From Streptomyces liangshanensis (lineage in GTDB: Bacteria; Actinomycetota; Actinomycetes; Streptomycetales; Streptomycetaceae): 64,000 bases of DNA. Shown here in pieces: positions 43,696 to 53,271 of the stretch (positions are counted from its first letter, which is position 1; the number at the start of each line of letters is the position of its first letter). The stretch is from assembly GCF_011694815.1 (NCBI RefSeq), contig NZ_CP050177.1, forward strand, positions 7,633,501-7,697,500. Direction: 5' to 3'. The position numbers were made by a program, and so were the translations under genes. Under the pieces are notes generated by a model that had not been told where the DNA came from, did not search any database, and saw only the letters and a program-made list of their open reading frames with translations.

Positions 43696-44298
43696 TCAGT
43701 CGTTCAGCGCGGCGAACGCGTCCTGCACCAGGGCCGTGAGCTGCTTCATGGTCAGGCCCGTCGTCAGCGTGTTCGGGGTCTGGACCGCGAGGAGCCCGCG
43801 CAGCGCGGCGACACCGGCCCGCGCCTTGACCGCGGCCCGCAGGCGCAGCTCGGGGGAGTCGGGGCCGGCGCCCAACCGCTCCTCGATGGCGGCCGTGACC
43901 GCGTGCTCCAGGTCCCTCAGCAGGAGCCGGTCGGTCCGGGACGACGTCGGCGTCAGATCCTTGGGCGAGCCGGTCATGAAGATGGCGGGCGGCACCTCGT
44001 ACTCCGCCGCCAGCGTCAGCACGGCGTTGCACATGGCCCGGTACGGGGCCTCGGCCGCCGGACGCTCCCGCAGCAGCAGGGCCAGGCGGGGGATCAGGTC
44101 GCGGACCTGGCCCACGATCAGGGACTCCTTCGAGGGGAAGTAACGGAAGAAGGTCCGCTCCCCGACCCCGGCCGCCGCCGCGATGTCGCGCACCGTGGTG
44201 TGCTCGAACCCTCGCTCCCCGAAGAGGCGCGCCGCGGCCTCCTCGATGGCCCGGCGCGTCCTTTGTTTGTTCTGTTCACGGAGTCCAGGGCTGTCCAT
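43696..44298 (-). CDS. TetR family regulator of the MMPL exporter
   Basis: A 200-residue TetR protein: RTRRAIEEAAARLFGERGFE, TTVRDIAAAAGVGERTFFRYFPSKESL is the complete HTH. The C-terminal domain is of ordinary length. ATG 44298 is the start; it diverges from the MMPL gene, and two similar palindromes lie between them, so it should repress both. Confidence 0.88.
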   Translation of the reverse strand: MDSPGLREQNKQRTRRAIEEAAARLFGERGFEHTTVRDIAAAAGVGERTFFRYFPSKESLIVGQVRDLIPRLALLLRERPAAEAPYRAMCNAVLTLAAEYEVPPAIFMTGSPKDLTPTSSRTDRLLLRDLEHAVTAAIEERLGAGPDSPELRLRAAVKARAGVAALRGLLAVQTPNTLTTGLTMKQLTALVQDAFAALND

Positions 44299-44330
44299 GC
44301 ATGGATTATCGCAAGCTCCGGGGCCCCAGA

Positions 44331-44376
44331 AAGTGGCAGAGCTGCCACTTGGGCTAACATGGCAGCGCTGCCACTT
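44331..44376. promoter_or_regulatory. Two TetR operators between TetR and MMPL genes
   Basis: Site 1 (44331-44350) has perfect 9-bp arms AAGTGGCAG / CTGCCACTT around a 2-base centre. Site 2 (44357-44376) keeps TGGCAG / CTGCCA and the right flank CTT. Their centres are 26 bp apart. Confidence 0.75.
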
Positions 44377-44418
44377 TTGCGCCCGGCTTCTCCGCGACCT
44401 TCTTCCTGGAGCACACCC

Positions 44419-46641
44419 ATGGCCACCCTCCTGTACCGGCTCGGCCGATCCTGTTTCCGCCGCCGCCGAGCCGTGTTCGCTGCCTGGCTGGCCCTCATGG
44501 CCGCCGTGATCGCTGTGAGCGCCCTGTTCGGCGGGGTGGGGAAGCTGAACGAAGAGTTCTCGATACCCGGTTCCGAGTCCCAGAAGGCCCTGGACGTCAT
44601 GGGCCGGGCGTTCCCCTCCTCCGCGGGCACCAGCGCCCAGCTCGTGTTCACCGCCCCCGAAGGCCGGAGTGTCGAGGAAGCGCCTCTCAAGGAGGCCATC
44701 GACAACACCCTGGCGAAGGCGGCCCGCGCCCCGCAGGTCGCCGGTGTGACGGGACCCGAGGCGACCGGCACCGTCTCGCCCGACGGGAGGGTCGCTGTCG
44801 CGCAGGTCGGCTACCGCGTGGCCAAGAACGACCTGGACGCGGACAGCCTGGACAAGCTGGACGCCACCGCCGCCCCGGCCCGGGCGGCGGGTCTGCGCGT
44901 GGACCTCGGCGGTTCCGCGTTCGGCGGAGGCGGCGCCGAACCGGGCGCCCAGGACCTCATCGGCGTGCTGGTGGCCGTGCTCGTCCTCGCCGTCACCTTC
45001 GGGTCCCTGCTCGCGGCGGGCCTGCCCCTGCTCACCGCGCTCGCCGGGATCCTGGTCGGTGTGGGCGGCGTGCTGGCCCTGACCGGGCTGGTCGGCATCT
45101 CCTCCACCGCCCTCACCCTGGCCCTGATGATCGGCCTCGCGGTCGGGATCGACTACGCCCTGTTCATCCTCTCCCGGCACCGCTCCCACCTCGCCGAGGG
45201 GAAGAGCCCGGAGGAATCGGCGGCCCTGGCCGCCGGAACCGCGGGCAGCGCCGTGGTGTTCGCGGGACTGACCGTCATCATCGCCATGGCCGGGCTCTCC
45301 GTCGTCGGCATCCCATTCCTCACGGTGATGGGCCTGTGCGCGGCCCTCGCCGTGCTGGCCGCCGTCGCCGTGGCGCTCACCCTGCTGCCGGCCCTGCTCG
45401 GCGTCGTCGGCACCCGCCTCGTACCGAAGCCCGGATCACGCGCCGCTGGACGGGAGACGGCCGTCGCGGGACCGGACGACCGGGCGGCGAACCTCGGCGA
45501 ACGCTGGGTCCGCCTCGCCACCGCCAAGCCCTGGCTGACCACGCTCGCCGTCCTCGCGGCCCTCGGCGCCCTGGCCTGGCCCGCGAAGGACCTGAACCTC
45601 GCCCTGCCCGACAACGGCTCGGCGCCCGCGCACACTTCCCAGCGCGCGGCCTACGACACCGTCTCCCGCACCTTCGGCCCCGGCTTCAACGGCCCCCTCG
45701 TCGTCCTGGCCGACACGCGTGACACCACGTCACCCAAGGACGCGGCCGCGACCATCGCCAAGGACCTGAAGGGCCTCGACGACGTGGCCGCCGTCGCCCC
45801 GCCGAAGCTGAACGCCTCCGGTACGTACGCCCTCGTCCAGATCGTGCCCCGGGGCGCGCCCGACGCGCAGAGCACCAAGGACCTGGTGACCACGATCCGC
45901 GACCGGGCCGAGCGGATCTCCGAGGAGACGGGGGCGGGCATCCGCGTCACGGGCCAGACGGCGGTGTCGATCGACGTCTCCGTCCAACTCAGCTCCGCCC
46001 TCGTGCCGTTCGGCGCCGTCGTGGTCGGCCTGTCCCTGGTGCTCCTGCTGATCGTCTTCCGTTCCTTCGTCGTCCCGCTGAAGGCCGCGGCGGGCTTCCT
46101 GCTGTCCGTCACGGCGACGTTGGGCGCCACGGTCAGCGTCTTCCAGAACGGTCACTTCCGGGGCCTGGTGGGGGTCGACGCGCCCACCCCGACGGCGTCG
46201 TTCCTGCCGGTCGTGGTCATGGCCGTGCTGTTCGGGCTGGCCATGGACTACGAGGTGTTCCTGGTCTCCCGCATCCACGAGTCCTACGCGCACACCCGCC
46301 GGCCCCTGCACGCCATCCACATGGGCGCCCGGCACAGTGCGCGCGTGGTGACCGCGGCGGCCCTGATCATGGTGTCCGTGTTCGCCGCGTTCATCAGCAG
46401 CGAGGGCATGATCCTCAAGCAGGTGGCGTTCGCCCTCGCCCTCGGTGTGCTGGTGGACGCGTTCGTCGTACGGATGACACTGGTCCCGGCCGTGCTGGCG
46501 CTGACCCGGCACGCCGCCTGGTGGCTGCTGGCCGGTCTCGCCCGGCGGCTGCCCGACGTGGACCTCGAAGGCGCGCGCCTGAACGCTCCCCGACAGGCCT
46601 CCGGGCAGCCGGACTTGGTGACGGCCGACGGGAAGGGCTGA
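44419..46641 (+). CDS. MMPL family (RND-like) exporter
   Basis: A 740-residue membrane protein with two repeats of one plus five helices and two large extracellular loops (about 40-185 and 395-540). The helix motifs GLAVGIDYALFILSRHR and GLAMDYEVFLVSRIHE carry the Asp-Tyr pairs of the proton relay in MMPL proteins. GGAG lies upstream of ATG 44419. Related exporters move lipids, siderophores or antibiotics. It is under the divergent TetR gene. Confidence 0.92.
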   Translation: MATLLYRLGRSCFRRRRAVFAAWLALMAAVIAVSALFGGVGKLNEEFSIPGSESQKALDVMGRAFPSSAGTSAQLVFTAPEGRSVEEAPLKEAIDNTLAKAARAPQVAGVTGPEATGTVSPDGRVAVAQVGYRVAKNDLDADSLDKLDATAAPARAAGLRVDLGGSAFGGGGAEPGAQDLIGVLVAVLVLAVTFGSLLAAGLPLLTALAGILVGVGGVLALTGLVGISSTALTLALMIGLAVGIDYALFILSRHRSHLAEGKSPEESAALAAGTAGSAVVFAGLTVIIAMAGLSVVGIPFLTVMGLCAALAVLAAVAVALTLLPALLGVVGTRLVPKPGSRAAGRETAVAGPDDRAANLGERWVRLATAKPWLTTLAVLAALGALAWPAKDLNLALPDNGSAPAHTSQRAAYDTVSRTFGPGFNGPLVVLADTRDTTSPKDAAATIAKDLKGLDDVAAVAPPKLNASGTYALVQIVPRGAPDAQSTKDLVTTIRDRAERISEETGAGIRVTGQTAVSIDVSVQLSSALVPFGAVVVGLSLVLLLIVFRSFVVPLKAAAGFLLSVTATLGATVSVFQNGHFRGLVGVDAPTPTASFLPVVVMAVLFGLAMDYEVFLVSRIHESYAHTRRPLHAIHMGARHSARVVTAAALIMVSVFAAFISSEGMILKQVAFALALGVLVDAFVVRMTLVPAVLALTRHAAWWLLAGLARRLPDVDLEGARLNAPRQASGQPDLVTADGKG

Positions 46642-46695
46642 CCGTCCGCCCGGCCGCTTCGCGCACCACTTCCGGCGCGGCTCCCGGCGCGGTTC

Positions 46696-47697
46696 TCAGC
46701 GCGGCGGAGTGACCCCGTACGACCAGTTGTGCCCCATCTCGGTCTCGCGCTCGCCGACGACCTTCAGTGCGTCGAGCCGTGCGAACTCCTCGCCCGTGAG
46801 GGTGAGGTGGGCGGCGCCCGCGTTCTCCTCCAGGCGGGTGGTGTGGAGTGTGCCGGGGATGGGGACGACGTCGGGTGCCTTGGCCAGGAGCCAGGCGAGG
46901 GCCACCTGTCCGGGTGCGGCGTCGTGTGCCCGGGCGATCTCCCTGACCACCGCCACGGCGGCGAGGTTGGTGGCGAAGGCCTCGCGGGAGAAGCGGGGCA
47001 TGGTGCGGCGGTAGTCGTCGGCCGGCAGGTCGTCGATCGAGGTGATGTTGCCGGTGAGCATGCCGCGGCCGAGGGGGCTGTACGGGACGACGCCGATGCC
47101 CAGTTCGCGGCAGAGCGGGAACACCTCGTCCTCGATGTCGCGTGACCACAGGGACCATTCGGTCTCGATCGCGGCGAGTGGGTGGGTGGCGTGGGCGCGG
47201 CGGATGGTGTCGGGTGCGGCCTCGGAGAGGCCGATGTGCCGGACCTTGCCCTCGGCGACCAGTTCGGCCATGGCGCCGACGGTCTCCTCGATCGGGACGT
47301 CGGGGTCGACGCGGTGCTGGTAGTAGAGGTCGATGTGGTCGGTGCCGAGCTGGGTGAGGGACCGCTCGGCCCGTTCGCGCACGTACTCCGGCCGCCCGTT
47401 GATCACCGGCGGACCGTCGGGACCCAGAGGGCGCACGATGCCGAACTTGGTGGCCAGGACCACTTGGTCCCGACGCCCGGCGACGGCCTTGCCGATGATC
47501 TCTTCACTGGGGCCGTAGACGTCGGCGGTGTCGATGAGGGTGACGCCGAGGTCCAGTGCCCGGCCGATCAGGTCGTACGGGGTGTCGTCGGTGTCGTTGT
47601 CCGTCTGCCCGTACGGCTTGGCGAAGCTCATGGCTCCGTATCCGACGGCCCCGACGGTGGCGCCGGCCGTACCGAGGACGCGCTGGGGAATGGTCAT
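46696..47697 (-). CDS. Aldo/keto reductase
   Basis: A 333-residue aldo/keto reductase. The tetrad is Asp and Tyr in [19 protein letters not shown], Lys in VVLATKFG and His in [10 protein letters not shown]; the NADPH site lies in [11 protein letters not shown] and later [14 protein letters not shown]. It reduces aldehydes or ketones, substrate unknown. It is a single gene whose upstream region holds a perfect 21-3-21 inverted repeat, so it appears tightly controlled by a regulator not next to it. Confidence 0.9.
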   Translation of the reverse strand: MTIPQRVLGTAGATVGAVGYGAMSFAKPYGQTDNDTDDTPYDLIGRALDLGVTLIDTADVYGPSEEIIGKAVAGRRDQVVLATKFGIVRPLGPDGPPVINGRPEYVRERAERSLTQLGTDHIDLYYQHRVDPDVPIEETVGAMAELVAEGKVRHIGLSEAAPDTIRRAHATHPLAAIETEWSLWSRDIEDEVFPLCRELGIGVVPYSPLGRGMLTGNITSIDDLPADDYRRTMPRFSREAFATNLAAVAVVREIARAHDAAPGQVALAWLLAKAPDVVPIPGTLHTTRLEENAGAAHLTLTGEEFARLDALKVVGERETEMGHNWSYGVTPPR

Positions 47698-47738
47698 CGT
47701 GCACCTTCGTGGATCGGTTCGACGATGGCATGCGACCG

Positions 47739-47783
47739 CATGTCCACCACTGAGGACATCGTATGTCCTCAGTGGTGGACATG
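47739..47783. promoter_or_regulatory. Perfect 45-bp inverted repeat upstream of the aldo/keto reductase
   Basis: Two 21-bp arms (47739-47759, 47763-47783) are exact reverse complements around CGT. Each arm itself contains the dyad ATGTCC-N8-GGACAT, so the structure equals two operator copies placed head to head. It begins 42 bases upstream of the reductase start. Confidence 0.8.
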
Positions 47784-47880
47784 CAAACACCCGGTCGTCC
47801 CGCCGTGCCGAGTCGAGGGGGTGATCGCAGGCGCGCCGAACCCTGAGCGGCGTGTGGCCGCCTATGGCATGTACCCGCCA

Positions 47881-47910
47881 TTGACCGGCCGCATTGGTCT
47901 GAACCATAGT
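47881..47910 (+). promoter_or_regulatory. Promoter giving a probable leaderless mRNA
   Basis: TTGACC at 47881-47886 and CATAGT at 47905-47910 are 18 bases apart, and the ATG of the next gene begins eight bases after the -10 box. No ribosome site is present. Confidence 0.55.
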
Positions 47911-47917
47911 CCTGATC

Positions 47918-49147
47918 ATGTTCACGACTAGGGAACAAATCGGCCGGACCCGGTTCGGTGTGATCGCCGCCGTGGCGTTCACACTGGCACTGTTCGGCAT
48001 GCTGGTACCGGGACTGACCCCGCCCGCCGCCGCCGCGCCCACCGCGGCGCTGCCGGCCTGTCAGTTCTGGAGCGACGTGGTCCCGCCGGTACGGCCGGTG
48101 TCCCCGTGGATCCCTCCCCTCCAGACGTCCCCCGCGGTCAACTTCACCCAGCGGCTCCCCGCCCCCACCGGAGTCACCGGCTCCCTGGTGGGCGGCCGGG
48201 TCGCCGTCACCTTCAACCGCGTTCCCGGCGCCCAGTCCTACCGGTTGTGGCGCAACGGCCAGCCCATCGCCTGGCTCCTCGGTTTCGACCAGCCGACCAT
48301 CACCATCACCGACACCGCGCCCTGCGAGAACGCCTACTACAACGTGATCGCCCTGTCCGACCAGAGCGCCACCGACCCGTCGACCGGCCGGCTCTCGGCG
48401 CCGTACCAGCTCAACTCCAGCGGCGTGGTGGTCCCGTGGACGACACCGGCCGGCCGGACGATCGACATGAAGGTCACCGCCTACAACGACACCGGGACGA
48501 CCGCGTCGGGCTACAAGGCCCAACTCGGCGTCTGCGCCGTCGATCCGCGGGTGATCCCGTGGGGCACGTACTTCACCGTCCCCGGGTACGGGACCTGCTA
48601 CGCCGCCGACATCGGGACCTGGATCCAGAACAACACCGTCGACGTCTGGCTCCCGCCGGGGACCCAGGCGGACAACTGGGGCGTCCAGAACCGGACCGTC
48701 ACCATCATCGCCGACCCGTACGCGGGCACACCGCCGACCGGTGACCCCAACCCGCCCACGGGCGGCGCCGGCCAGATCACCGGCCTCGGCGGCAAGTGCG
48801 TCGACGTGGCGGCGGCGAGCAGCGCCAACGGCACCGCGGTCCAGCTCTACGACTGCAACGGCTCCACCGCGCAACGCTGGACGGTCGCCTCCGACGGTTC
48901 GCTCCGGGCGCTCGGCAAGTGCCTGGACCTCACCGCGGCCGGCACGGCCAACGGCACCAAGGCGCAGCTGTACGACTGCAACGGCAGCGGCGCCCAGAAG
49001 TGGCAGAAGGGCACGGGCAACACCCTCGTGAACCCGGCGTCGGGCAAGTGCCTCGACGTGGTGGACCGCTCCACCGCCAACGGCGCGCGACTACAGATCT
49101 GGACCTGCGCAGGCGGCACCAACCAACAGTTCACCCTCCCCGCCTGA
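47918..49147 (+). CDS. Secreted 3D-domain protein with ricin-B lectin domain
   Basis: A 409-residue secreted protein. The signal segment covers about residues 12-40. A fibronectin-like region (about 80-150) precedes a 3D domain (about 181-265), in which Asp199 ([11 protein letters not shown]), Asp221 (AADIG) and Asp232 (TVDVW) stand at the places of the three Asp of MltA/YabE-type peptidoglycan-cleaving proteins. The end (about 283-409) is a ricin-type beta-trefoil with three repeats of CVD/CLD, LYDCNG and QRW/QKW. It may bind and cut cell-wall glycans or plant polymers. A leaderless start at ATG 47918 is likely. Confidence 0.82.
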   Translation: MFTTREQIGRTRFGVIAAVAFTLALFGMLVPGLTPPAAAAPTAALPACQFWSDVVPPVRPVSPWIPPLQTSPAVNFTQRLPAPTGVTGSLVGGRVAVTFNRVPGAQSYRLWRNGQPIAWLLGFDQPTITITDTAPCENAYYNVIALSDQSATDPSTGRLSAPYQLNSSGVVVPWTTPAGRTIDMKVTAYNDTGTTASGYKAQLGVCAVDPRVIPWGTYFTVPGYGTCYAADIGTWIQNNTVDVWLPPGTQADNWGVQNRTVTIIADPYAGTPPTGDPNPPTGGAGQITGLGGKCVDVAAASSANGTAVQLYDCNGSTAQRWTVASDGSLRALGKCLDLTAAGTANGTKAQLYDCNGSGAQKWQKGTGNTLVNPASGKCLDVVDRSTANGARLQIWTCAGGTNQQFTLPA

Positions 49148-49392
49148 CCCCCCGACCGTAGCAACCGGCCGGTCACCACACCTCGCCACCGGGGCCGCTG
49201 AGCTTTCCACGCCGAGGCGTACTGTCCGCCGACGGTACGCGGGCAGCGAAGCGGCCCCGGTCCTCCTCGTACCGCCCCCGGCAGGTGGTCACGAACGCGG
49301 TTCCCAGCAGCGGGAAAACGCCGTGCCCACACCCTCGTGACCGTGTCAGCATGGGGCGCGTCCGCATGCCGTGAGCTGTCGGGGAGCCGCCC

Positions 49393-50643
49393 TTGCCTGT
49401 TGACCGCCGTCCCTTCACCGCCGTGCTGGCCTCCAACGTCATCTCCCTCACCGGCAGTGTGTTCACCGGGATGGGTGTTCCGTGGCTCGTCCTGGAGAGC
49501 TCGGGAAGCGCCGCCAAGGCCGGGATCGTCGCGTTCTGCTCGGTGTTGCCCGTGATGCTCTCGGCCCTGGCCGGCGGCCCGTTGATCGATGGCATCGGCA
49601 GGCTGAAGGTCGGAATCGTGTCCGACGTGATCTGCGGGGCAGCGGTCGCCGCCATTGCGCTCCTGGACCACGCCGGGCTGCTGCGATTCTGGGTGCTGTG
49701 CGCGCTGATGGCCGTCACCGGTCTCTTCCACGCTCCGGGCATGACCGCGCGCGGCGCGCTGCTGCCCACGCTCGCCGAGCGCGCGGGAATGCCGCTGGCC
49801 CGCGCCGCCGGGTGGTACGACGGGGCCTCACGATCCGCCGGGATGATCGGTTCGGCGGTCGGAGGCGTGCTCATCGCCCTCCTCGGCGCGCGGAACGTCC
49901 TGTTACTGGACGCCGCCACCTTCGCCGTGTCCGCCGCGCTCCTCGCCTTCGGCCTGCGCGGCCTGCCCGAGGCCCGACCCCCGAGGGGGCCCGAGCCGGC
50001 GTCGGTCCGCTCCTACCGCCGGGAGTGGGCAGAGGGATACCGCTTCATCCTCGGCACCCCTCTGCTCCTCGGCATCTGCCTCATGACACTCGCCACCAGG
50101 GGCTTCGACCAGGCCTGGAGCGCCGTGCTCCTTCCGGTCCACTCCCGCGAGGAACTCGGCGGCGCCGCCGACCTGGGCCTGTTGAACGCGACGTTCTCCG
50201 CCTTCGCACTGGCGGGCGCGCTGGTCTACGGCGCGGTGGGCAGCCGCTTCCGCCGATGGCCGGTGTTCACGATCGCGTTCCTGGTCGGCGGCATGCCGCG
50301 CTTCGCCGTCGCCGCCTGGAGCGACACCGTGGCCCCGCTGGCCGTGACGATGGCGGTCGAGGGTGCCGCGTTCGGAATGATCAACCCCATCCTGACCACG
50401 GTGACGTACGAGATCGTGCCCGAGCGATTACGCAGCCGCGTACTCAGCGCGACCACCGCCTCGGTCCTGGCGGTCACCCCACTGGGCGGCCTGGCCGCCG
50501 GCTACTTCGCGGACTCGGCGGGGCTGTTCACCACGATGCTGGTGGTCGGCGCCGCGTACCTCCTCGCCACCCTCGTACCCACGCTCTTCCCCACATGGCG
50601 CCGGATGGACCGACGCACCCCTCCACCCGACCGAGCGGCGTGA
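49393..50643 (+). CDS. MFS transporter, EntS/MFS_3-like exporter
   Basis: A 416-residue protein with 12 helices: FTAVLASNVISLTGSVFTGM, VPWLVLESSGSA, GGPLIDGIGRLKVGIVSD (motif A) and TGLFHAPGMTARGALLP are typical of the enterobactin-exporter-like MFS_3 family. TTG 49393 has GGGGAG upstream. It ends at the base before the convergent VOC gene, with no space between. No siderophore genes are near, so the cargo is open. Confidence 0.87.
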   Translation: MPVDRRPFTAVLASNVISLTGSVFTGMGVPWLVLESSGSAAKAGIVAFCSVLPVMLSALAGGPLIDGIGRLKVGIVSDVICGAAVAAIALLDHAGLLRFWVLCALMAVTGLFHAPGMTARGALLPTLAERAGMPLARAAGWYDGASRSAGMIGSAVGGVLIALLGARNVLLLDAATFAVSAALLAFGLRGLPEARPPRGPEPASVRSYRREWAEGYRFILGTPLLLGICLMTLATRGFDQAWSAVLLPVHSREELGGAADLGLLNATFSAFALAGALVYGAVGSRFRRWPVFTIAFLVGGMPRFAVAAWSDTVAPLAVTMAVEGAAFGMINPILTTVTYEIVPERLRSRVLSATTASVLAVTPLGGLAAGYFADSAGLFTTMLVVGAAYLLATLVPTLFPTWRRMDRRTPPPDRAA

Positions 50644-51069
50644 TCAGCCCGCCTCGTACGCGACCGCCACGTCCACGACCCACGTGACACCGAAGCGGTC
50701 CTGGAGCATGCCGTACAGGGGAGCCCACCGCGCCGGGCTCAGCGGCTGAAGAACGCTCGCGCCCTCGGCGAGCTTCTCCCAGTACGCGGCGACCTCCTCG
50801 GCCGTCTCGCCGCGCAGCGAGAGGAAGAACGCGTTCTCGCCCCGGTCCCACGGCCGGCTCGACGGCACGTCGAAGGCCATCACCCGGAATCCGTTGTCGG
50901 CCACGACCTGGCCCCACATCACCTGGTCCGCCTCCGCCGGGTCCTGGACGCTCCCGGCGTCCTGGTAGGTGACCACGGACAGGTCCCCGTCGAAGACGGA
51001 CCGGTAGAAGTCCAGCGCCGCGTGGGCATCTCCTCGGAAGTTCAGGTGGGTCACCGCGTTGACGGACAT
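50644..51069 (-). CDS. PhnB-like VOC family protein
   Basis: A 141-residue VOC protein of the PhnB/3-demethylubiquinone-9-methyltransferase-like group: AVTHLNFRGDAHAALDFYRS, DQVMWGQVVADNGFRVMAFD and QDRFGVTWVVDVA. GAGGAG lies six bases before ATG 51069. It diverges from the WYL regulator gene, a frequent pair in actinobacteria in which the regulator controls the VOC gene. Confidence 0.87.
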   Translation of the reverse strand: MSVNAVTHLNFRGDAHAALDFYRSVFDGDLSVVTYQDAGSVQDPAEADQVMWGQVVADNGFRVMAFDVPSSRPWDRGENAFFLSLRGETAEEVAAYWEKLAEGASVLQPLSPARWAPLYGMLQDRFGVTWVVDVAVAYEAG

Positions 51070-51245
51070 GATGGGCTCCTCGCCTCTCGTGAACAGCAAT
51101 CGGCACGGGTGCGGGTCGTCCCGCCCCGTCCCGGACCAGGACCCGCGGGGGGCATCGGCCCCCGGCCGGTCCGGCCCGGTTCGACAACCACAGTCGCAGC
51201 GGAAGCGGTCAGGTTGTGGCCGCTTCTCCGCGCACCATGGGAACC

Positions 51246-52307
51246 ATGCAGAAGACATCCGCGCGGTTGCTGTCGTTGCTCTCCCTGCTCCAGACCCGCC
51301 GCGACTGGCCGGGTGCGCTGCTTGCCGAGCGGCTGGAGATCAGCCCGCGCACCGTGCGCCGCGACGTCGACCGCCTCCGCGAACTCGGCTACCCCATCGT
51401 GACCAGCAAGGGCCCGGACGGCGGATACCGGCTCGGCGCCGGCACGCAGCTGCCCCCGTTGCTGTTCGACGACGAACAGGCCGTCGCCCTGGTCATCGCA
51501 CTCCGGACCGCCGCCACCAGCGGCGCCGGCACCGAGGAAGCCGCGGCCCGGGCGCTGGCCACCGTCCGGCAGGTCCTGCCCGCCCGGCTGCGCCACCGCG
51601 TCGACACCCTGCACGTCACCGCCGTCGAACGGCCCACGACCCACACGTCCCCGCAGGTCGGCGGCGCCGTGCTCGTGACACTCGGCGCCGCCGTCCACGC
51701 CCGCGAGACACTGCGCTTCGACTACTCCTCCCCGTCCGCGCCGCCCGCGGGCGCCGACCACACCGACTCGCCCCCGGCGCGCCGGGCGGAACCCCATCAC
51801 CTGATCACCTGGAACGGACGCTGGTACCTGGTCGCCTGGGACCTCGACCGCGAGGACTGGCGTACCTTCCGCGCCGACCGGATCACCCCGCGCACTCCCA
51901 ACGGCCCGCGCTTCCCACCGCGCGACCTGCCCGGGGGCGACGTGGCCGCCTTCGTCGCCGCCAGGTTCCAGGGAGCGGACGGCTCCGGCGCCCCGCCCTG
52001 CCGCGGACAGGTGATCCTCCGCCGGCCCGCGTCCGAGGTGGCCCCGTACGTCCACGACGGGGTGGTCGAGGAGCACGGACCGCACCACTGCCGACTCACC
52101 CTGGGCGCGTGGTCATGGCCCGCTCTCGCCGCCGCCCTCGGCCGGTTCGACGCCGACGTCGAAGCCGTCACCCCGGCTGAACTCCGCTCCGCGTTCGACC
52201 ACTTGGCCCGCCGCTACGCCGACGCCGCAACAGCACCACCCCACACGCGGGGCGACGGACAACCCGTCACCAAGGACACGGCCTCGCGGTCCGGCGGACC
52301 CGGCTGA
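51246..52307 (+). CDS. HTH-WYL transcriptional regulator
   Basis: A 353-residue DeoR-like regulator: SARLLSLLSLLQTRRDWPGA, LLAERLEISPRTVRRDVDRLRELGYPI is the winged HTH split by its turn, and a WYL domain (about 165-230; HHLITWNGRWYLVAWDLDRE) follows, then a C-terminal WCX-like part. WYL domains bind nucleotides or single-stranded nucleic acid. ATG 51246 is chosen; ATG 51237 is close. It diverges from the PhnB-like gene, its likely target. Confidence 0.88.
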   Translation: MQKTSARLLSLLSLLQTRRDWPGALLAERLEISPRTVRRDVDRLRELGYPIVTSKGPDGGYRLGAGTQLPPLLFDDEQAVALVIALRTAATSGAGTEEAAARALATVRQVLPARLRHRVDTLHVTAVERPTTHTSPQVGGAVLVTLGAAVHARETLRFDYSSPSAPPAGADHTDSPPARRAEPHHLITWNGRWYLVAWDLDREDWRTFRADRITPRTPNGPRFPPRDLPGGDVAAFVAARFQGADGSGAPPCRGQVILRRPASEVAPYVHDGVVEEHGPHHCRLTLGAWSWPALAAALGRFDADVEAVTPAELRSAFDHLARRYADAATAPPHTRGDGQPVTKDTASRSGGPG

Positions 52308-52330
52308 CCCCGCCGTCCGCGCGGGGGTCA
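52305..52330. terminator. Hairpin shared by two convergent stops
   Basis: TGACCCCGC and GCGGGGGTCA pair with one bulge. The arms contain the stop codons of the WYL gene and the convergent SDR gene. Confidence 0.45.
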
Positions 52331-53179
52331 CGAACCATCCGAGGCCCCGGCGTCGGACCCGTGCGCGGCACGCGACAGCCCCTCCCACTTCTCCCAGCCG
52401 TCGAGGCGCCTCGCGTACTCCTCGCGCACCTCGGCCAGGCCCCCGACGCCGAACAGCACCCGCAGCGGAGGCTCGGCGGCGTCGGCGAGTTCCAGTACGG
52501 CCCGGCCCGAGGCGGCGACATCGCCGGGCACGATGTGCGCGGCGCCCGCGAAGAGCGCCCGGCGGGCGTGGGCGTACGCGGGGTCCTCGCGGGTCTGGGG
52601 GGAGGAGGTCATCAGGCCGGTGTGAAAGACGATCGGCTCGATGAGTGTCACGCGAATGCCGTACGCGGCGACCTCCGCCGCGAGCGACTGGCTGACGGCC
52701 TCCAGCGCCCACTTCGACGCGTGGTAGAGGCCGAGCGCGGGGTAGGCGACCACTCCGCCGAGCGAGGAGACCTGGAGGATACGGCCCCCACCCCGCGCGC
52801 GCATGCCCGGCAGGACGGCACGGGTGGTCCAGAGCGCGCCGAAGTAGTTGGTGTCCATCTGCCCGCGGACCTGCTCGTCCGTCGCCTCCTCCACCGCCCC
52901 GACCAGCATGTGCCCGGCGTTGTTCACCAGCACGTCGATGCCGCCGAAGTGTGTCTCGGCCGCCGCCACCGCCTCGCGTACGGCCGCCGCGTCCGCGACG
53001 TCGAACCCCAGCGGCAGCACCTGGTCGCCGTACGCGTCGACGAGCGGCGCCAGCGACGCGGCATCCCGGGCCGTCGCGGCGAGCAGGTCACCGCGCTCCA
53101 GCACGGCTCGCGCCCACTGGGCGCCGAGCCCGCGGGACGCCCCGGTGAGGAACCAGGTCCTTCGGCGCTGATCGGTCAT
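52328..53179 (-). CDS. SDR family oxidoreductase
   Basis: A 283-residue classical SDR. FLTGASRGLGAQWARAV is the cofactor loop, VLVNNAGHMLVGA follows, the catalytic Ser is in LQVSSLGG and the Tyr-x3-Lys in YHASKWAL. GAGGAG lies seven bases before ATG 53179. It diverges from the XRE-type regulator, with four 16-bp repeats between; this arrangement is the common MmyB-type regulator/SDR pair of Streptomyces. Confidence 0.9.
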   Translation of the reverse strand: MTDQRRRTWFLTGASRGLGAQWARAVLERGDLLAATARDAASLAPLVDAYGDQVLPLGFDVADAAAVREAVAAAETHFGGIDVLVNNAGHMLVGAVEEATDEQVRGQMDTNYFGALWTTRAVLPGMRARGGGRILQVSSLGGVVAYPALGLYHASKWALEAVSQSLAAEVAAYGIRVTLIEPIVFHTGLMTSSPQTREDPAYAHARRALFAGAAHIVPGDVAASGRAVLELADAAEPPLRVLFGVGGLAEVREEYARRLDGWEKWEGLSRAAHGSDAGASDGS

Positions 53180-53271
53180 GACCGTACTCCTCGGGTTCGC
53201 GCGACAGGGCCGGTGTCCCGGCCCCTCCACACCACTGTCCGAGGCCCGCGGCCACGCAGGCAGAGCGAGTT

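Noticed and set aside
42811..44418. N-terminal extension of the MMPL frame back through the methyltransferase and TetR region
   Set aside because: The frame is open by chance; the real start at 44419 has a ribosome site and begins a normal MMPL first helix, after two operators.
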